Source: Veillonella montpellierensis DSM 17217
GTDB taxonomy: Bacteria > Bacillota > Negativicutes > Veillonellales > Veillonellaceae
Length of the DNA: 39,778 nt
NCBI RefSeq assembly: GCF_000426745.1
Contig: NZ_AUFY01000015.1
Span: forward strand, 1-39,778
Direction of reading: 5' to 3'
Shown: piece after piece, positions 1 through 8,792 of the stretch
Numbering within the stretch: the first letter of the stretch is position 1
Layout: each line of letters begins with the position of its first letter
Translations under genes and position numbers: made by a program
Notes under the pieces: model-generated
The model's input: the letters and a program-made list of their open reading frames with translations, nothing else
Told to the model about the DNA's origin: nothing
Database searches by the model: none

Positions 1-1
1 A

Positions 2-3000
2 ACTAAGTTTGAAGGTACCGACGATAATATCGGTGTTATCTCCAATGGCACTGATACATTAACCGTATCCTTGTCGAAGAATGTTAAAAACCTCGATAGC
101 ATTGGTAGTAAGAAAGTGGTTATCGGCGACCCAGATAAAGGTGGCAAAGGTAAAGGCAAAGTGACTACTTTAAGTACTGACGATGAAGGCAAGTTAGTCT
201 TACAAAAAGGTACTGATGAAAATGCACCAAAAGAAGCTATTTTGACAGCCACTAGAGAAGAGGTAGATAATGGCGATGGCACTAAGACACCTACTGATAT
301 CATTAAGCTTGGCGAAGGTCCAACTACACCAAATGGTACAGATGGCGTTAATGGCACTATCGGTGTTAATGGTAAAGATGGTACATCTAAGGTTGGTATC
401 GACGGTCAAAAAGGTGTGACTGTCACTGGTACTAATGGTAAAGATGGCAAGGACGGTAAAAATGGTACTGTAGGTATTAATGGTGCCGACGGCATCACAG
501 TAACAGGCCATACAAATGGTGAAGCTGGTAAAAAAGGCAAAGATGGCACAATCGGTATCAATGGTACTGATGGCATATCTATGACCGGCGAAGCTGCTCA
601 AAATGGCGTTTCCATCAAAGGCGAAGACGGTAAAACACAAGTGGCTGGCTTGAACGGTAAGGATGGCATTGGTCATTTAGAATTAGCTGGTAAAGGCGGT
701 ACACCAAGCATCGACATGACCGCGATTACAGGTGATACTGATGTCGATGGTGATTCGACTAAAGAGGCAGATAAAATTACCCGTTTGAACTATAAAGATA
801 AAGCTGGTAAGGATCATCAAGTAGCAACCTTAGATGACGGTATGAAATATGCTGGCGATAACGCTAAGGCTGATGGCACTAACGTATTAAAGAAGAAATT
901 AAATAACCAAGTAGACATCGTTGGTGATATTAAAGACAAAGATGTAAACCATTTCATATCAGGTAATATTGGTGTCTTCGCCTATGATGGCAAATTGCAT
1001 GTGAAATTAGCGAAAGATATTACTGGATTAGACAGTGTAACAAGCGGTATAGTTAATGCAACTAATAAAATTGTTGTGGGCGATCCTGATAAAAATGGCA
1101 AAGGTCAAGGCAAAGTAGCTACCTTGACAACTAGCGATGATGGCAAGTTAATGTTACAAAATGCTGGTGTTGATACGCCAAGAGAAGTCTTAACAGTCAC
1201 CGAGAAGAATAATACAACGACCATTATCCTTGGTGAAGCTGGTGAAAATGGCAAAGATGGTAAAAATGGTCATATCGGTGTAAATGGTAAAGATGGAAAA
1301 CCAGGCGTAGGCATTGACGGTAAAGATGGTATCACCTTAGAAGGCGAAGCTGGTAAAAACGGACTTTCCATCAAGGGCGAACCTGGTAAACCGGGTGACC
1401 CAGCACCTACAATAGCCGGTTTAAACGGTAAAGATGGCATTGGTCATTTAGGTTTAACTGGCGCTAAAGGTGATGATGGTAAAACACCAAGCATGGACAT
1501 GACCGTGATTGCCGGTAATACTGATGTCAATGGTGATCCAGATAACGACAAGATGACTCGCTTGAACTATAAAGATGAAGCTGGTAATGATCATCAAGTA
1601 GCCACCTTAACTGACGGTTTGAAATTTGCAGGCAATAATAAAACTGTAAGTAAACAAACCTTAAATAGTACTGTCCAAATCGTAGGTCAAGGCTTAAAAG
1701 CTAGTGATGATGCTGATGGTGAAGCCACATTATCCGATGGTAAAACTAAGTTTGTTGGCACTAACGATAATATTGGTGTTATCTCAGATGGTAATGGTAA
1801 GTTAACCGTAGCGTTACATAAAGATGTAAAAGTTGAGACAGTTACTGCAACAGACGGTATTACCGTAGGTAAAGGTGAAGGCGCAGTAGCACTTAAAGGT
1901 AAAGATGGTAAATTAGTTCTCGAAGTTAAGGATAAAGAGGGCAATACTACTGACACTAAGGAAGTTTTGACAACCGGATCCTCTTCTATTACAGTTGGAG
2001 AAAAAGCGGAAAAACCATCTGCTGGTAAGGCAGGTAAGGAAGGTCAAAATGGTACAATCGGCGTCAATGGTAAAGATGGTTCGGCAGTAGTTCTTAATGG
2101 TAAAGATGGTTCCATCGGTTTGAATGGTGAAAACGGTAAAGATGGTATCAGTATTCGTGGTGAAGCTGGCAAAAATATTGATGGTAAAGATGGCAAAGAT
2201 GGCATCAATGGCAAGACAGGTATTGACGGCACTGATGTAACTCGCATTGTGTACACTGAAAAGGATCCAGATGGCAAAGATAAAAAAGATGCTGATGGTA
2301 AACCGATTACACACCAAGTGGCAAACTTAGATGACGGCATGAAATATGCTGGTGATAATGCTGACACTAAAGTATTGGCTAAGAAATTAAATAACCAAGT
2401 AGACATCGTTGGTGATATTAAAGACAAGAAAGAAAAAGATTTCACAGAAGGTAATATTGGTGTCTTTGCTAATACTGATGATGGTAAATTACATGTGAAA
2501 TTAGCAAAAACGCTTGAGAAATTAGATAAGGTGTCTACAAAGAAAGTGGTTATCGGCGACCCAGATAAAGGCAATGTCACTACTTTAAGTACTGATGATA
2601 CAGGTAGGTTAGTCTTACAAAAAGGCACTGATGAAAAAGAACCAAAAGAAACAATTTTGACAGCCACTCAAGTTACCGATCCTACTGGTAAGGTTGTGGG
2701 TGATGAATTGCATCTTGGTATCGGTAAAGATGGCATTAATGGCAAAATCGCTGTTGATGGTAAAGATGGTAAATCTAAAGTAGGTATTGATGGTACTGAT
2801 GGAATCACTATAACTGGACATACAGATGCTAAAGATGGTCAACCAGCTAAGGATGGTACGATCGGTATTAATGGTACTAATGGTATTACTATGACTGGTA
2901 AGGCTGCTGAGGCGGGTATTCAAATTGAAAATGGACCAGTCCTAAATGCTAAAGGCCTTGATATGAAGGACAAAGGCATTACAGGATTGGGGGCTATTTC

Positions 3001-3679
3001 TGCTAAGACGATCAACGCTACTGATGATAAAGGAAATACAACCGTATCTATGAATGGCAAGAACGGTACACTTTCTTTTGCTGGCACTACAGGTGCTGAT
3101 GGTAAAGCAATTCCTGGCGTTACATTGGGCACTAATAATGGACGACTTGTCGTTTTGGATGACAATAATAAGCCTAAAGACACAGTCGCTCTAGTTAGCG
3201 ATTTACAAGATGTTGTTAATAAGACAGATACTGCTATCATGAAGATTGATAGAAATGTTAGAAATGTCGGTGCCAATGCAGCAGCTATGGCGATGCTTAA
3301 ACCATTACAATATGATCCATTGGAACCAACACAAATTATGGCAGCAATTGGATCTTATCGAGGCACACAAGCGGCAGCCATTGGTTTGTCCCATTATACA
3401 AATGAAAGCACTATGTTCAATGTCGGTGTATCCGTTGGTGCTGGCAATAATATGATGGGTGTTGGTGTTACACGTAAATTTGGTTCTTCTGCTGATGAAC
3501 GAGCTGTTCCAGACCGTTATAAAGCAGGTCCAATTAGTTCTGTTTATGTAATGCAAGATGAAGTAACTGCATTGAAAGCAGAAAATAGACAAATCAAAGC
3601 AAGCTATTATAAAGTACTTCAAGATAATGAAGAAATGAAAGCTAAATTAGATGCGTTGATGAAAAAATTGGGACTATAA
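2..3679 (+). CDS. Trimeric autotransporter adhesin (YadA/Hag-like), 3' part
   Basis: The reading frame is open to the left edge, so the N-terminus (signal peptide, head) lies outside; a TTG at 71 is only an internal Leu codon. About 1,225 residues are visible. The passenger is a stalk of Gly/Asn/Asp/Lys-rich repeats (GKDG, NGTDG, GEAGKNG) alternating with YadA-stalk-like blocks such as DDGMKYAGDN and KLNNQVDIVGDIKDK. A predicted YadA-type anchor (four beta strands) follows at roughly 1066-1138 of the part counted from base 71, with AAIGSYRGTQAAAIGLSH and a strand ending in TRKFG. In this family three copies form one outer-membrane barrel and display the passenger for adhesion and biofilm formation. 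Unusually, about 64 residues follow the barrel, including a heptad-like coiled coil (about 1160-1200). The gene stands alone, with terminator hairpins downstream. Family certain; ligand unknown. Confidence 0.93.
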   Translation, partial: TKFEGTDDNIGVISNGTDTLTVSLSKNVKNLDSIGSKKVVIGDPDKGGKGKGKVTTLSTDDEGKLVLQKGTDENAPKEAILTATREEVDNGDGTKTPTDIIKLGEGPTTPNGTDGVNGTIGVNGKDGTSKVGIDGQKGVTVTGTNGKDGKDGKNGTVGINGADGITVTGHTNGEAGKKGKDGTIGINGTDGISMTGEAAQNGVSIKGEDGKTQVAGLNGKDGIGHLELAGKGGTPSIDMTAITGDTDVDGDSTKEADKITRLNYKDKAGKDHQVATLDDGMKYAGDNAKADGTNVLKKKLNNQVDIVGDIKDKDVNHFISGNIGVFAYDGKLHVKLAKDITGLDSVTSGIVNATNKIVVGDPDKNGKGQGKVATLTTSDDGKLMLQNAGVDTPREVLTVTEKNNTTTIILGEAGENGKDGKNGHIGVNGKDGKPGVGIDGKDGITLEGEAGKNGLSIKGEPGKPGDPAPTIAGLNGKDGIGHLGLTGAKGDDGKTPSMDMTVIAGNTDVNGDPDNDKMTRLNYKDEAGNDHQVATLTDGLKFAGNNKTVSKQTLNSTVQIVGQGLKASDDADGEATLSDGKTKFVGTNDNIGVISDGNGKLTVALHKDVKVETVTATDGITVGKGEGAVALKGKDGKLVLEVKDKEGNTTDTKEVLTTGSSSITVGEKAEKPSAGKAGKEGQNGTIGVNGKDGSAVVLNGKDGSIGLNGENGKDGISIRGEAGKNIDGKDGKDGINGKTGIDGTDVTRIVYTEKDPDGKDKKDADGKPITHQVANLDDGMKYAGDNADTKVLAKKLNNQVDIVGDIKDKKEKDFTEGNIGVFANTDDGKLHVKLAKTLEKLDKVSTKKVVIGDPDKGNVTTLSTDDTGRLVLQKGTDEKEPKETILTATQVTDPTGKVVGDELHLGIGKDGINGKIAVDGKDGKSKVGIDGTDGITITGHTDAKDGQPAKDGTIGINGTNGITMTGKAAEAGIQIENGPVLNAKGLDMKDKGITGLGAISAKTINATDDKGNTTVSMNGKNGTLSFAGTTGADGKAIPGVTLGTNNGRLVVLDDNNKPKDTVALVSDLQDVVNKTDTAIMKIDRNVRNVGANAAAMAMLKPLQYDPLEPTQIMAAIGSYRGTQAAAIGLSHYTNESTMFNVGVSVGAGNNMMGVGVTRKFGSSADERAVPDRYKAGPISSVYVMQDEVTALKAENRQIKASYYKVLQDNEEMKAKLDALMKKLGL
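109..2667 (+). repeat. Internal duplicated modules of the adhesin gene
   Basis: Long stretches recur within the adhesin at nucleotide level: 109-251 matches 2539-2667 (KKVVIGDPDKG block, with a short internal deletion in the second copy), 835-945 matches 2335-2430 (DDGMKYAGDN to VGDIKDK), and the first bases of the window match 1744-1800 (TKF.GT.DNIGVIS). Between them are short GKDG/NG repeats. This is the pattern of stalk expansion by unequal recombination. Confidence 0.8.
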
Positions 3680-3738
3680 TGATATGTGTAGACCGATTAT
3701 ATGATTAGTATAGGATGCAATAGACCGATTGCCCACTA

Positions 3739-3777
3739 CGTAGAGTGTATCGTGTATGTGAACGATACGCATCTACG
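3739..3777 (+). other. Imperfect long hairpin after the adhesin gene
   Basis: CGTAGAGTGTATCGT pairs with ACGATACGCATCTACG around an 8-nt loop with one bulge. No T-run follows. It lies between the adhesin stop and a stronger terminator and may be a 3' RNA-stabilising structure. Nothing else is seen in 3680-4136 apart from a short repeated TAGACCGATT. Confidence 0.4.
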
Positions 3778-3818
3778 GGGCTAAGGTATATGGTATCGTA
3801 AGCTCTTCATTAGACAAT

Positions 3819-3865
3819 AAGGGACTGTTGTGAAATGATGATTTCTTTCACAACAGTCCCTTTTG
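3819..3865 (+). terminator. Rho-independent terminator of the adhesin gene
   Basis: A 17-bp perfect stem, AAGGGACTGTTGTGAAA with its complement at 3846-3862, runs into TTTT. The A-rich left flank would also let it act on the opposite strand. Confidence 0.85.
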
Positions 3866-4136
3866 TATCGATTCTTACATTATTCATTTGATACCAATCG
3901 GTATAATAAATGGGACTCTTATATGAAGAAATGATTGGTATATAAAATACTTACTGGAAAGAATTGATTGATAGATAATCATTACTTATGGAAATGTTAC
4001 AACTATATAAGTCTTAGTATACGTGATAGGTAATGATGTATAGAGATAGCCATCGATATGGATTGTTTAGTTTTACGTACGCTATAGGTAGAGATATTGA
4101 TCACAAGTGAATAGGGCGTAGACATCATAATATAAG

Positions 4137-4190
4137 AAGAACCAAGTATAGCTCGTCTATGGTATAGACAAGCGTGTACTTGGTTCTTTT
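4137..4190. terminator. Bidirectional terminator between the adhesin and poxB
   Basis: AAGAACCAAGTA (4137-4148) pairs perfectly with TACTTGGTTCTT (4177-4188). T-rich tails follow on both strands. It lies about 47 bp beyond the poxB stop and is well placed to end that leftward transcript. Confidence 0.75.
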
Positions 4191-4236
4191 GGTATACGAA
4201 ACGTATGAAATTAGAGAGGCACTACATTATTTTTTA

Positions 4237-5991
4237 TTAATAGAGGGATTTATATTTAACCCAATTTGTTTTCGCGAGATCAATCAACTCTGTACCACGA
4301 CCATCAAGCATGGCTTTTACTAAGAAACGACCAAATCCAGCGGCCTGTTTCATATCAATTTTAGGTGGCATAGCCAATTCTTGATCATTCACCGCTACGT
4401 CGATGATAACGGGTCCATCATGTTGAAAGGCTTCTTTTAATTTTGCATCTACATCGGTTACAGAGCTATCAATATGAACACCTTTGATGCCGATGGCTTC
4501 TGCCATGTCGGCAAAATTTGGATTATCTAATTTGGTAGCATAGTCAAGATAGCCAGAGGCACGCATTTCTAAGGCGATAAAGTTTAAATCGCCGTTATTA
4601 AAGACCACTACTTTTACAGGTAAGTTGAGTTGTTTTAAGGATAATACGTCGCCCATCATCATGGTAAATCCGCCATCTCCAGATAAACTGATAACTTGGC
4701 GATTAGGACAAGCTGATTGGGCCCCAATAGCATGCATCATAGCATTGGCCATGGAACCGTGATTAAAGGAGCCGAGCAAGCGACGTTTGCCATTCATGTG
4801 CAGATGACGAGCGGACCATATGACGGGAGTGCCTACGTCAAAGGTGAAAATGGCATCTTCATCAGCTAAGGCGTTAATGCGATTGACCACATATTGTGGA
4901 TGATGGGCATCGCCACTTTTAGCAGGTACAGCATAGCTATCTAAATCACTCCTAAATTTTTTGAAAGTTTTCTTAACGCGATCAGAAAATTCAGTAGATT
5001 CTTTTTGTTTGATTTTTGGTAGAAGTAGCTGTAACGTATCTTTTACATCACCAATAATGCCTTGGGTTAATAGAGCACGACGGCCTAAGGCACTTGGATC
5101 ATGATCAATTTGAATTACTTTTGCATTGCTTGGATAGAATGGTCGATAAGGAAAATCGGTGCCCAACATGAGTAATAGATCACAATTATCTACTGCTTCA
5201 TATCCAGATGTGTAGCCGAGAAGACCGGTCATACCTGCATTATAGGGATTATCCCATTCCACCCATTCTTTACCCCTAAAGGCGTGAACTACAGGGGCGT
5301 GTAATAAAGAGGCTAATTTTACTACTTCATCATGAGCCCCAGCACAGCCAGCACCGCAGAACAAGGTTACTTTCTCAGCGGTTTGTAAATGGTTAGCTAA
5401 GGTGTTTATTTCTTCTTCTTGCGGGATGATGTGAGGCGCTACTGGTGGTTTCCATAAGGCAGTATCAGGCGCTTTCATTTCCATAATGGATACATCTCCA
5501 GGAAGAACGATAACGGCTACACCCTTTTTACCAATCGCCGTGTTCATAGCACGGTATAAAATTTCTGGCATTTGTTTAGGATTCGTCACTAATTCCACAA
5601 ATTCACTACATTCTTTGAATAATTCTTGAGGATGTGTTTCTTGGAAATAGTGGAGTCCAATTTCCGTAGAAGGAATGTGGGTAGCAATGGCTAAGACTGG
5701 CACACGATTACGTTGACAATCAAATAAACCATTAATCAAATGTAAGTTGCCAGGCCCACAACTGGCAGCGCAGACGGCTAATTTTCCAGTGATTGCCGCT
5801 TCGGCTCCTGCTGCAAAGGCAGCGGTTTCTTCGTGACGGATATGTTGAAATTGGATACGTCCGTCGCGACGTAAGCTATCATTGATGGCATTGAAACTAT
5901 CACCAGTTAATCCATAAATGCGTTCTACTCCAGCAGTGGCTAATACATCAACTAATACATCAGCAATAATTTTTTTTGGCATACGGTTCAT
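4237..5991 (-). CDS. poxB: Pyruvate oxidase / quinone-linked pyruvate dehydrogenase (TPP, FAD)
   Basis: 584 residues in the three-domain TPP-enzyme fold. The pyrimidine domain has the cofactor-activating Glu in RHEETAAFAAGAEAA, the middle domain is FAD-binding type, and the C-terminal domain has the TPP/Mg motif GDGG (SGDGGFTMMMGD) to FNN. From memory it is very similar along its whole length to E. coli PoxB (SCGPGNLHLINGLFDC, FQETHPQELF, LLGSFNHGSMANAM). It keeps the C-terminal amphipathic tail ending ELIDLAKTNW that in E. coli binds membrane and permits quinone reduction, plus six extra residues. Expected reaction: pyruvate to acetate and CO2, with electrons to menaquinone. AAGGAAAGG precedes ATG 5991, but a second ATG at 5982 has the better Shine-Dalgarno spacing and matches the E. 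coli start, so the true protein may be three residues shorter. Monocistronic. Confidence 0.93.
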   Translation of the reverse strand: MNRMPKKIIADVLVDVLATAGVERIYGLTGDSFNAINDSLRRDGRIQFQHIRHEETAAFAAGAEAAITGKLAVCAASCGPGNLHLINGLFDCQRNRVPVLAIATHIPSTEIGLHYFQETHPQELFKECSEFVELVTNPKQMPEILYRAMNTAIGKKGVAVIVLPGDVSIMEMKAPDTALWKPPVAPHIIPQEEEINTLANHLQTAEKVTLFCGAGCAGAHDEVVKLASLLHAPVVHAFRGKEWVEWDNPYNAGMTGLLGYTSGYEAVDNCDLLLMLGTDFPYRPFYPSNAKVIQIDHDPSALGRRALLTQGIIGDVKDTLQLLLPKIKQKESTEFSDRVKKTFKKFRSDLDSYAVPAKSGDAHHPQYVVNRINALADEDAIFTFDVGTPVIWSARHLHMNGKRRLLGSFNHGSMANAMMHAIGAQSACPNRQVISLSGDGGFTMMMGDVLSLKQLNLPVKVVVFNNGDLNFIALEMRASGYLDYATKLDNPNFADMAEAIGIKGVHIDSSVTDVDAKLKEAFQHDGPVIIDVAVNDQELAMPPKIDMKQAAGFGRFLVKAMLDGRGTELIDLAKTNWVKYKSLY

Positions 5992-6124
5992 CCTTTCCTT
6001 GGTTACTTTATAGAAATACTTTATGTTGGTTGAAGATTCATAGTTATTCTTTCAATATTGAAATCTATCAATCTATTATATGATTCTTTTTATGAACTAC
6101 ATGTGAAATCATACTATATGTATA

Positions 6125-6150
6125 TGATAACATATTAATAGTATTTATCA
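6125..6150. promoter_or_regulatory. Inverted repeat upstream of poxB (candidate operator)
   Basis: TGATAA and TTATCA lie 14 bp apart around a central TATTAATA palindrome, about 135 bp upstream of the poxB start. On the minus strand a weak promoter (TTGATA-16-TATCAT) overlaps it. Function inferred from symmetry only. The rest of 5992-6494, which separates divergent genes, shows nothing recognisable. Confidence 0.3.
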
Positions 6151-6494
6151 ATATATGTTTTCTAGGTGATTTATAGGCGATAGGATATATCGTTTATATG
6201 GTGGGGACGGATTGTAATAGGCCATCATTCAAGAAATTGTTTTGCCAGGCACGTACTATGGGTATCGATTTGTTATCGATGTAGGAGATGGGGATTCATT
6301 TGTAGAAACCACATGTATGTATAAGGATTGGAAACGGCGTACCAATTGATGTTGATGTATGTATGATGATAGGGGGGCGATTATGGGGATTGGATGGTCG
6401 ATGTATTGGTTATTTTCTTATTACCTTAGATAGTGTAGAATGGAATTAAGATACTATGTGATAGGTCTATTCTTAGTAGAAATGAGGTTAGTGT

Positions 6495-7427
6495 ATGAAA
6501 GTATTAGTATTTGGTGTCGGTGGCGTGGGAGGATTTGTAGGAGCTGCATTGGCACGATCTTACAAAGATACCTATTTGTATGCACGAAATGAAGCAAAAC
6601 GAGTGATTCAAACACAGGGATTGCGATTAGATTCTAAAAAATTGGGGAATATGGTGGTACATCCTACATTGGTGAGTGATGATGCACATGAATTGGGCAA
6701 GATGGATGTCATCATATTGGCTTGTAAAGGCAATCGACTAGAGGAGGTATGTCATAGTATAGCACCCATGATTACGCCGTCTACGGTAGTGATTCCCTTA
6801 TTAAATGGCGTATTACTATCTGATGTATTAGAAAAGTATCTTCCCCCTTGTATTGTGGCGGACGGTACAATTCGTATTTTTAGTCATATCGTATCTCCTG
6901 GGCATATTATACAAGAGGCAGGACTATGTGATATTTATTTCGGCATGAAAGATGGGCGTAGGGTGCCAATCTTTTATGATATTGCTCGTATTCTACAGGA
7001 AGCGGGTATACGAACTACTGTAGTCGATGATATTGTATTACAGAGTTGGAAAAAGTTTGCTATTACGGGTACGATGGGCGCTATTTTTTGCTACTATAAG
7101 GGGGATACAGCATTTGTTCGGAGCCAAGTGGGGTATGAAACTGTAGTTGAAAAGGCTCATCAAGAGGTAGTTGATGTAGCTAAGGTCTATGGGGTTACTA
7201 TACCACCAGAATTTATTGCCACATTAATTCAAACCTTTCATACTATGCCAGGCACAACGATTACTTCCTTGTATCGTGATTTACTGGACGGAAAGGACCC
7301 TCGTGATACGGAATTAGATATTTTACTAGGTGATTTGGTGCGTAAAGGCAAGAGTGTAGGAGTCGACACCCCTATTTTTGAAAAGGCGTATAATAATTTT
7401 CGTCACCAATCGTCTGAGAAACGATAG
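6495..7427 (+). CDS. panE: 2-dehydropantoate 2-reductase (ketopantoate reductase)
   Basis: 310 residues, normal for the ApbA/PanE family. The Rossmann motif GVGGVGGFVGAALAR at residues 7-21 binds NADPH. ACKGN at about 77-81 is in the position of the family's catalytic-domain lysine region, and the C-terminal helical domain carries SLYRDLLDGKDPRDTELD followed by GVDTP, the substrate-binding signature. In the family it reduces 2-dehydropantoate to pantoate in coenzyme A synthesis. ATG 6495 has GAGG 10-13 bases upstream. No panB or panC is nearby, and paralogues of this family can act on other 2-oxoacids, so the exact substrate is less certain than the family. Confidence 0.85.
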   Translation: MKVLVFGVGGVGGFVGAALARSYKDTYLYARNEAKRVIQTQGLRLDSKKLGNMVVHPTLVSDDAHELGKMDVIILACKGNRLEEVCHSIAPMITPSTVVIPLLNGVLLSDVLEKYLPPCIVADGTIRIFSHIVSPGHIIQEAGLCDIYFGMKDGRRVPIFYDIARILQEAGIRTTVVDDIVLQSWKKFAITGTMGAIFCYYKGDTAFVRSQVGYETVVEKAHQEVVDVAKVYGVTIPPEFIATLIQTFHTMPGTTITSLYRDLLDGKDPRDTELDILLGDLVRKGKSVGVDTPIFEKAYNNFRHQSSEKR

Positions 7428-7453
7428 GACTGTGTTACAATGAGTATAGTATT

Positions 7454-7483
7454 TTGCCTATAGTTGGTTATATATGGTATAGT
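7454..7483 (+). promoter_or_regulatory. Possible promoter for the PAP2 gene
   Basis: TTGCCT-18-TATAGT with a TGG just before the -10 hexamer (extended -10 form). It lies in the 225-bp gap between panE and the PAP2 gene. Confidence 0.35.
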
Positions 7484-7652
7484 AGAGAATATGCAAGTGG
7501 CATGATGATAGTACCTACTAGGGAACAGGTCTACGATTTTCATGTGGTTAGTACTATTGCTATAGGTGGAAACGATTAGCCATATCTCTAGGAGCGTGTC
7601 ATCTATGTGCATCTATCCTATATAAGTAGCATTTTTGGTAAAGGAGTTTGTT

Positions 7653-8252
7653 TTGGAAGCGTTATTATCGATTGATCATCAGTTATTATGGTGGATTCAT
7701 TATCATCTTGTGAATCCTTTAGTAACGAATTTTGTGGTTTTATTTACAAAGCTAATTAATAGTGTCCTATTCTGGGGAATTTTGATTCTGGTAGGACTCG
7801 TATGTAAGCGTACGCGCATGGCGACCATTGTTATATTATTGGCTGCTGCCGTAGCGTTAGCTGTAGGTGATGGCATACTTAAACATATTGCCCAACGGAC
7901 ACGACCAATTTTTACTGGTGCAGATGTGGCACCCATCGTACCATTACCGAAAGCTACTAGTTTTTCCTTTCCTTCAGGCCATTCCATTGTGACCGCTGCC
8001 ATGGCTGCAGTGGCCTATATGTATCATCGTAAATGGGGCATTCTTGCTGGTATATTTGCACTGGTGGTAGGATTTTCTCGCGTCTATGCGTTCGTTCACT
8101 ACCCATCAGATGTAGTAGTAGGATTATTACTGGGCGCTATTATGGGTGTTATCGTATATCGTTTGTTTAGACGCTATGAATCATGGTCAGTGATTCAAAA
8201 GATTGAACATCTTACTCTACTTCCATTTTCTAAGAAGAAAAAAGAGCAGTAG
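7653..8252 (+). CDS. PAP2-family membrane phosphatase (possible undecaprenyl-diphosphatase)
   Basis: About 199 residues with five to six hydrophobic segments. The three phosphatase motifs of the PAP2 superfamily are all present: KHIAQRTRP, then PSGH in SFPSGHS, then SRVYAFVHYPSD with the catalytic His and Asp. Members of this size dephosphorylate lipid diphosphates; in Firmicutes BcrC-like ones recycle undecaprenyl diphosphate for peptidoglycan synthesis. I chose TTG 7653 because AAGGAG at 7641-7646 lies six bases before it; the frame extends upstream to a TTG at 7635 without a ribosome site. A basic tail (KKKKEQ) ends the protein. The physiological substrate cannot be told from sequence. Confidence 0.83.
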   Translation: MEALLSIDHQLLWWIHYHLVNPLVTNFVVLFTKLINSVLFWGILILVGLVCKRTRMATIVILLAAAVALAVGDGILKHIAQRTRPIFTGADVAPIVPLPKATSFSFPSGHSIVTAAMAAVAYMYHRKWGILAGIFALVVGFSRVYAFVHYPSDVVVGLLLGAIMGVIVYRLFRRYESWSVIQKIEHLTLLPFSKKKKEQ

Positions 8253-8317
8253 GTATAGACGATATGTTAGATGTACTATAGTTAAGTAAGGACCATAATA
8301 CAATATACTCATCATAG

Positions 8318-8408
8318 AATAGAGGAAAGTTGATTGGATTTTTTGATTTGCCACTACACATGGAATACCATGTGACTAAGCAGTTCCTGTCAATGTTCCT
8401 CTATTTTT
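8318..8408 (+). terminator. Two-level hairpin terminator, possibly a small structured RNA
   Basis: The outer stem AATAGAGGAA (8318-8327) pairs with TTCCTCTATT (8396-8405), which runs into T residues. Inside sits a perfect hairpin, CACATGG-AATA-CCATGTG (8355-8372). It ends the PAP2 transcript, but an inner hairpin in a 68-nt loop is more than a terminator needs. Confidence 0.55.
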
Positions 8409-8484
8409 ATCGTATTTATTGTATTGTTAGCTTAGGTATGTTGTTCTACCGGCTATTGTAATGGTAGTAGTATGGTAGCCATTT

Positions 8485-8591
8485 TATAGTTCTCGTAGGA
8501 CTGTATAGGGAGTTTGACATGTAGCGGTGTAGCAGTTATTATATAGTGCTCGTAGATGGTATTGTTAGTTTGATATGATAGAGGTATAGCA
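8485..8591. repeat. Imperfect tandem duplication in intergenic DNA, two units of about 50 bp
   Basis: Unit 1 (8485-8535) and unit 2 (8542-8591) share TATAGT.CTCGTAG, GTAT.G..AGTTTGA.ATG and GGT.TAGCA in the same order and spacing. No coding potential seen. Nothing else is evident in 8409-8676. Confidence 0.55.
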
Positions 8592-8676
8592 AATTTTGTC
8601 ATGTTAGTAGATGTCTATAAGTATGTTGTCATAGAGTGTATGTACATTTGATGGCTAAGTCTTATGTGGAACGCAC

Positions 8677-8718
8677 AACAAATAAACCACCCGTTAGACG
8701 GGTGGTTTATTTGTTATA
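8677..8718. terminator. Strong bidirectional terminator downstream of the flavodiiron gene
   Basis: An 18-bp perfect stem, AACAAATAAACCACCCGT with its complement at 8698-8715, and a TAG loop. A/T-rich flanks occur on both sides. It lies about 78 bp past the stop codon of the leftward gene at 8793. Confidence 0.8.
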
Positions 8719-8792
8719 ATGGTTATTTTTTATTACGCCTGCCTAGTCGAATCAACTAGGCATCAGTGATGTAGTAATCGTATTGCCTATAA

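Noticed and set aside
200..676. Long minus-strand ORFs inside the adhesin (200-676, 1687-1956, 1913-2317, 2044-2667 and others)
   Set aside because: Mirror frames of the repetitive Gly/Asp/Lys codons; biased composition (Thr/Ile/Phe or Ser/Pro/Leu) and no ribosome sites.
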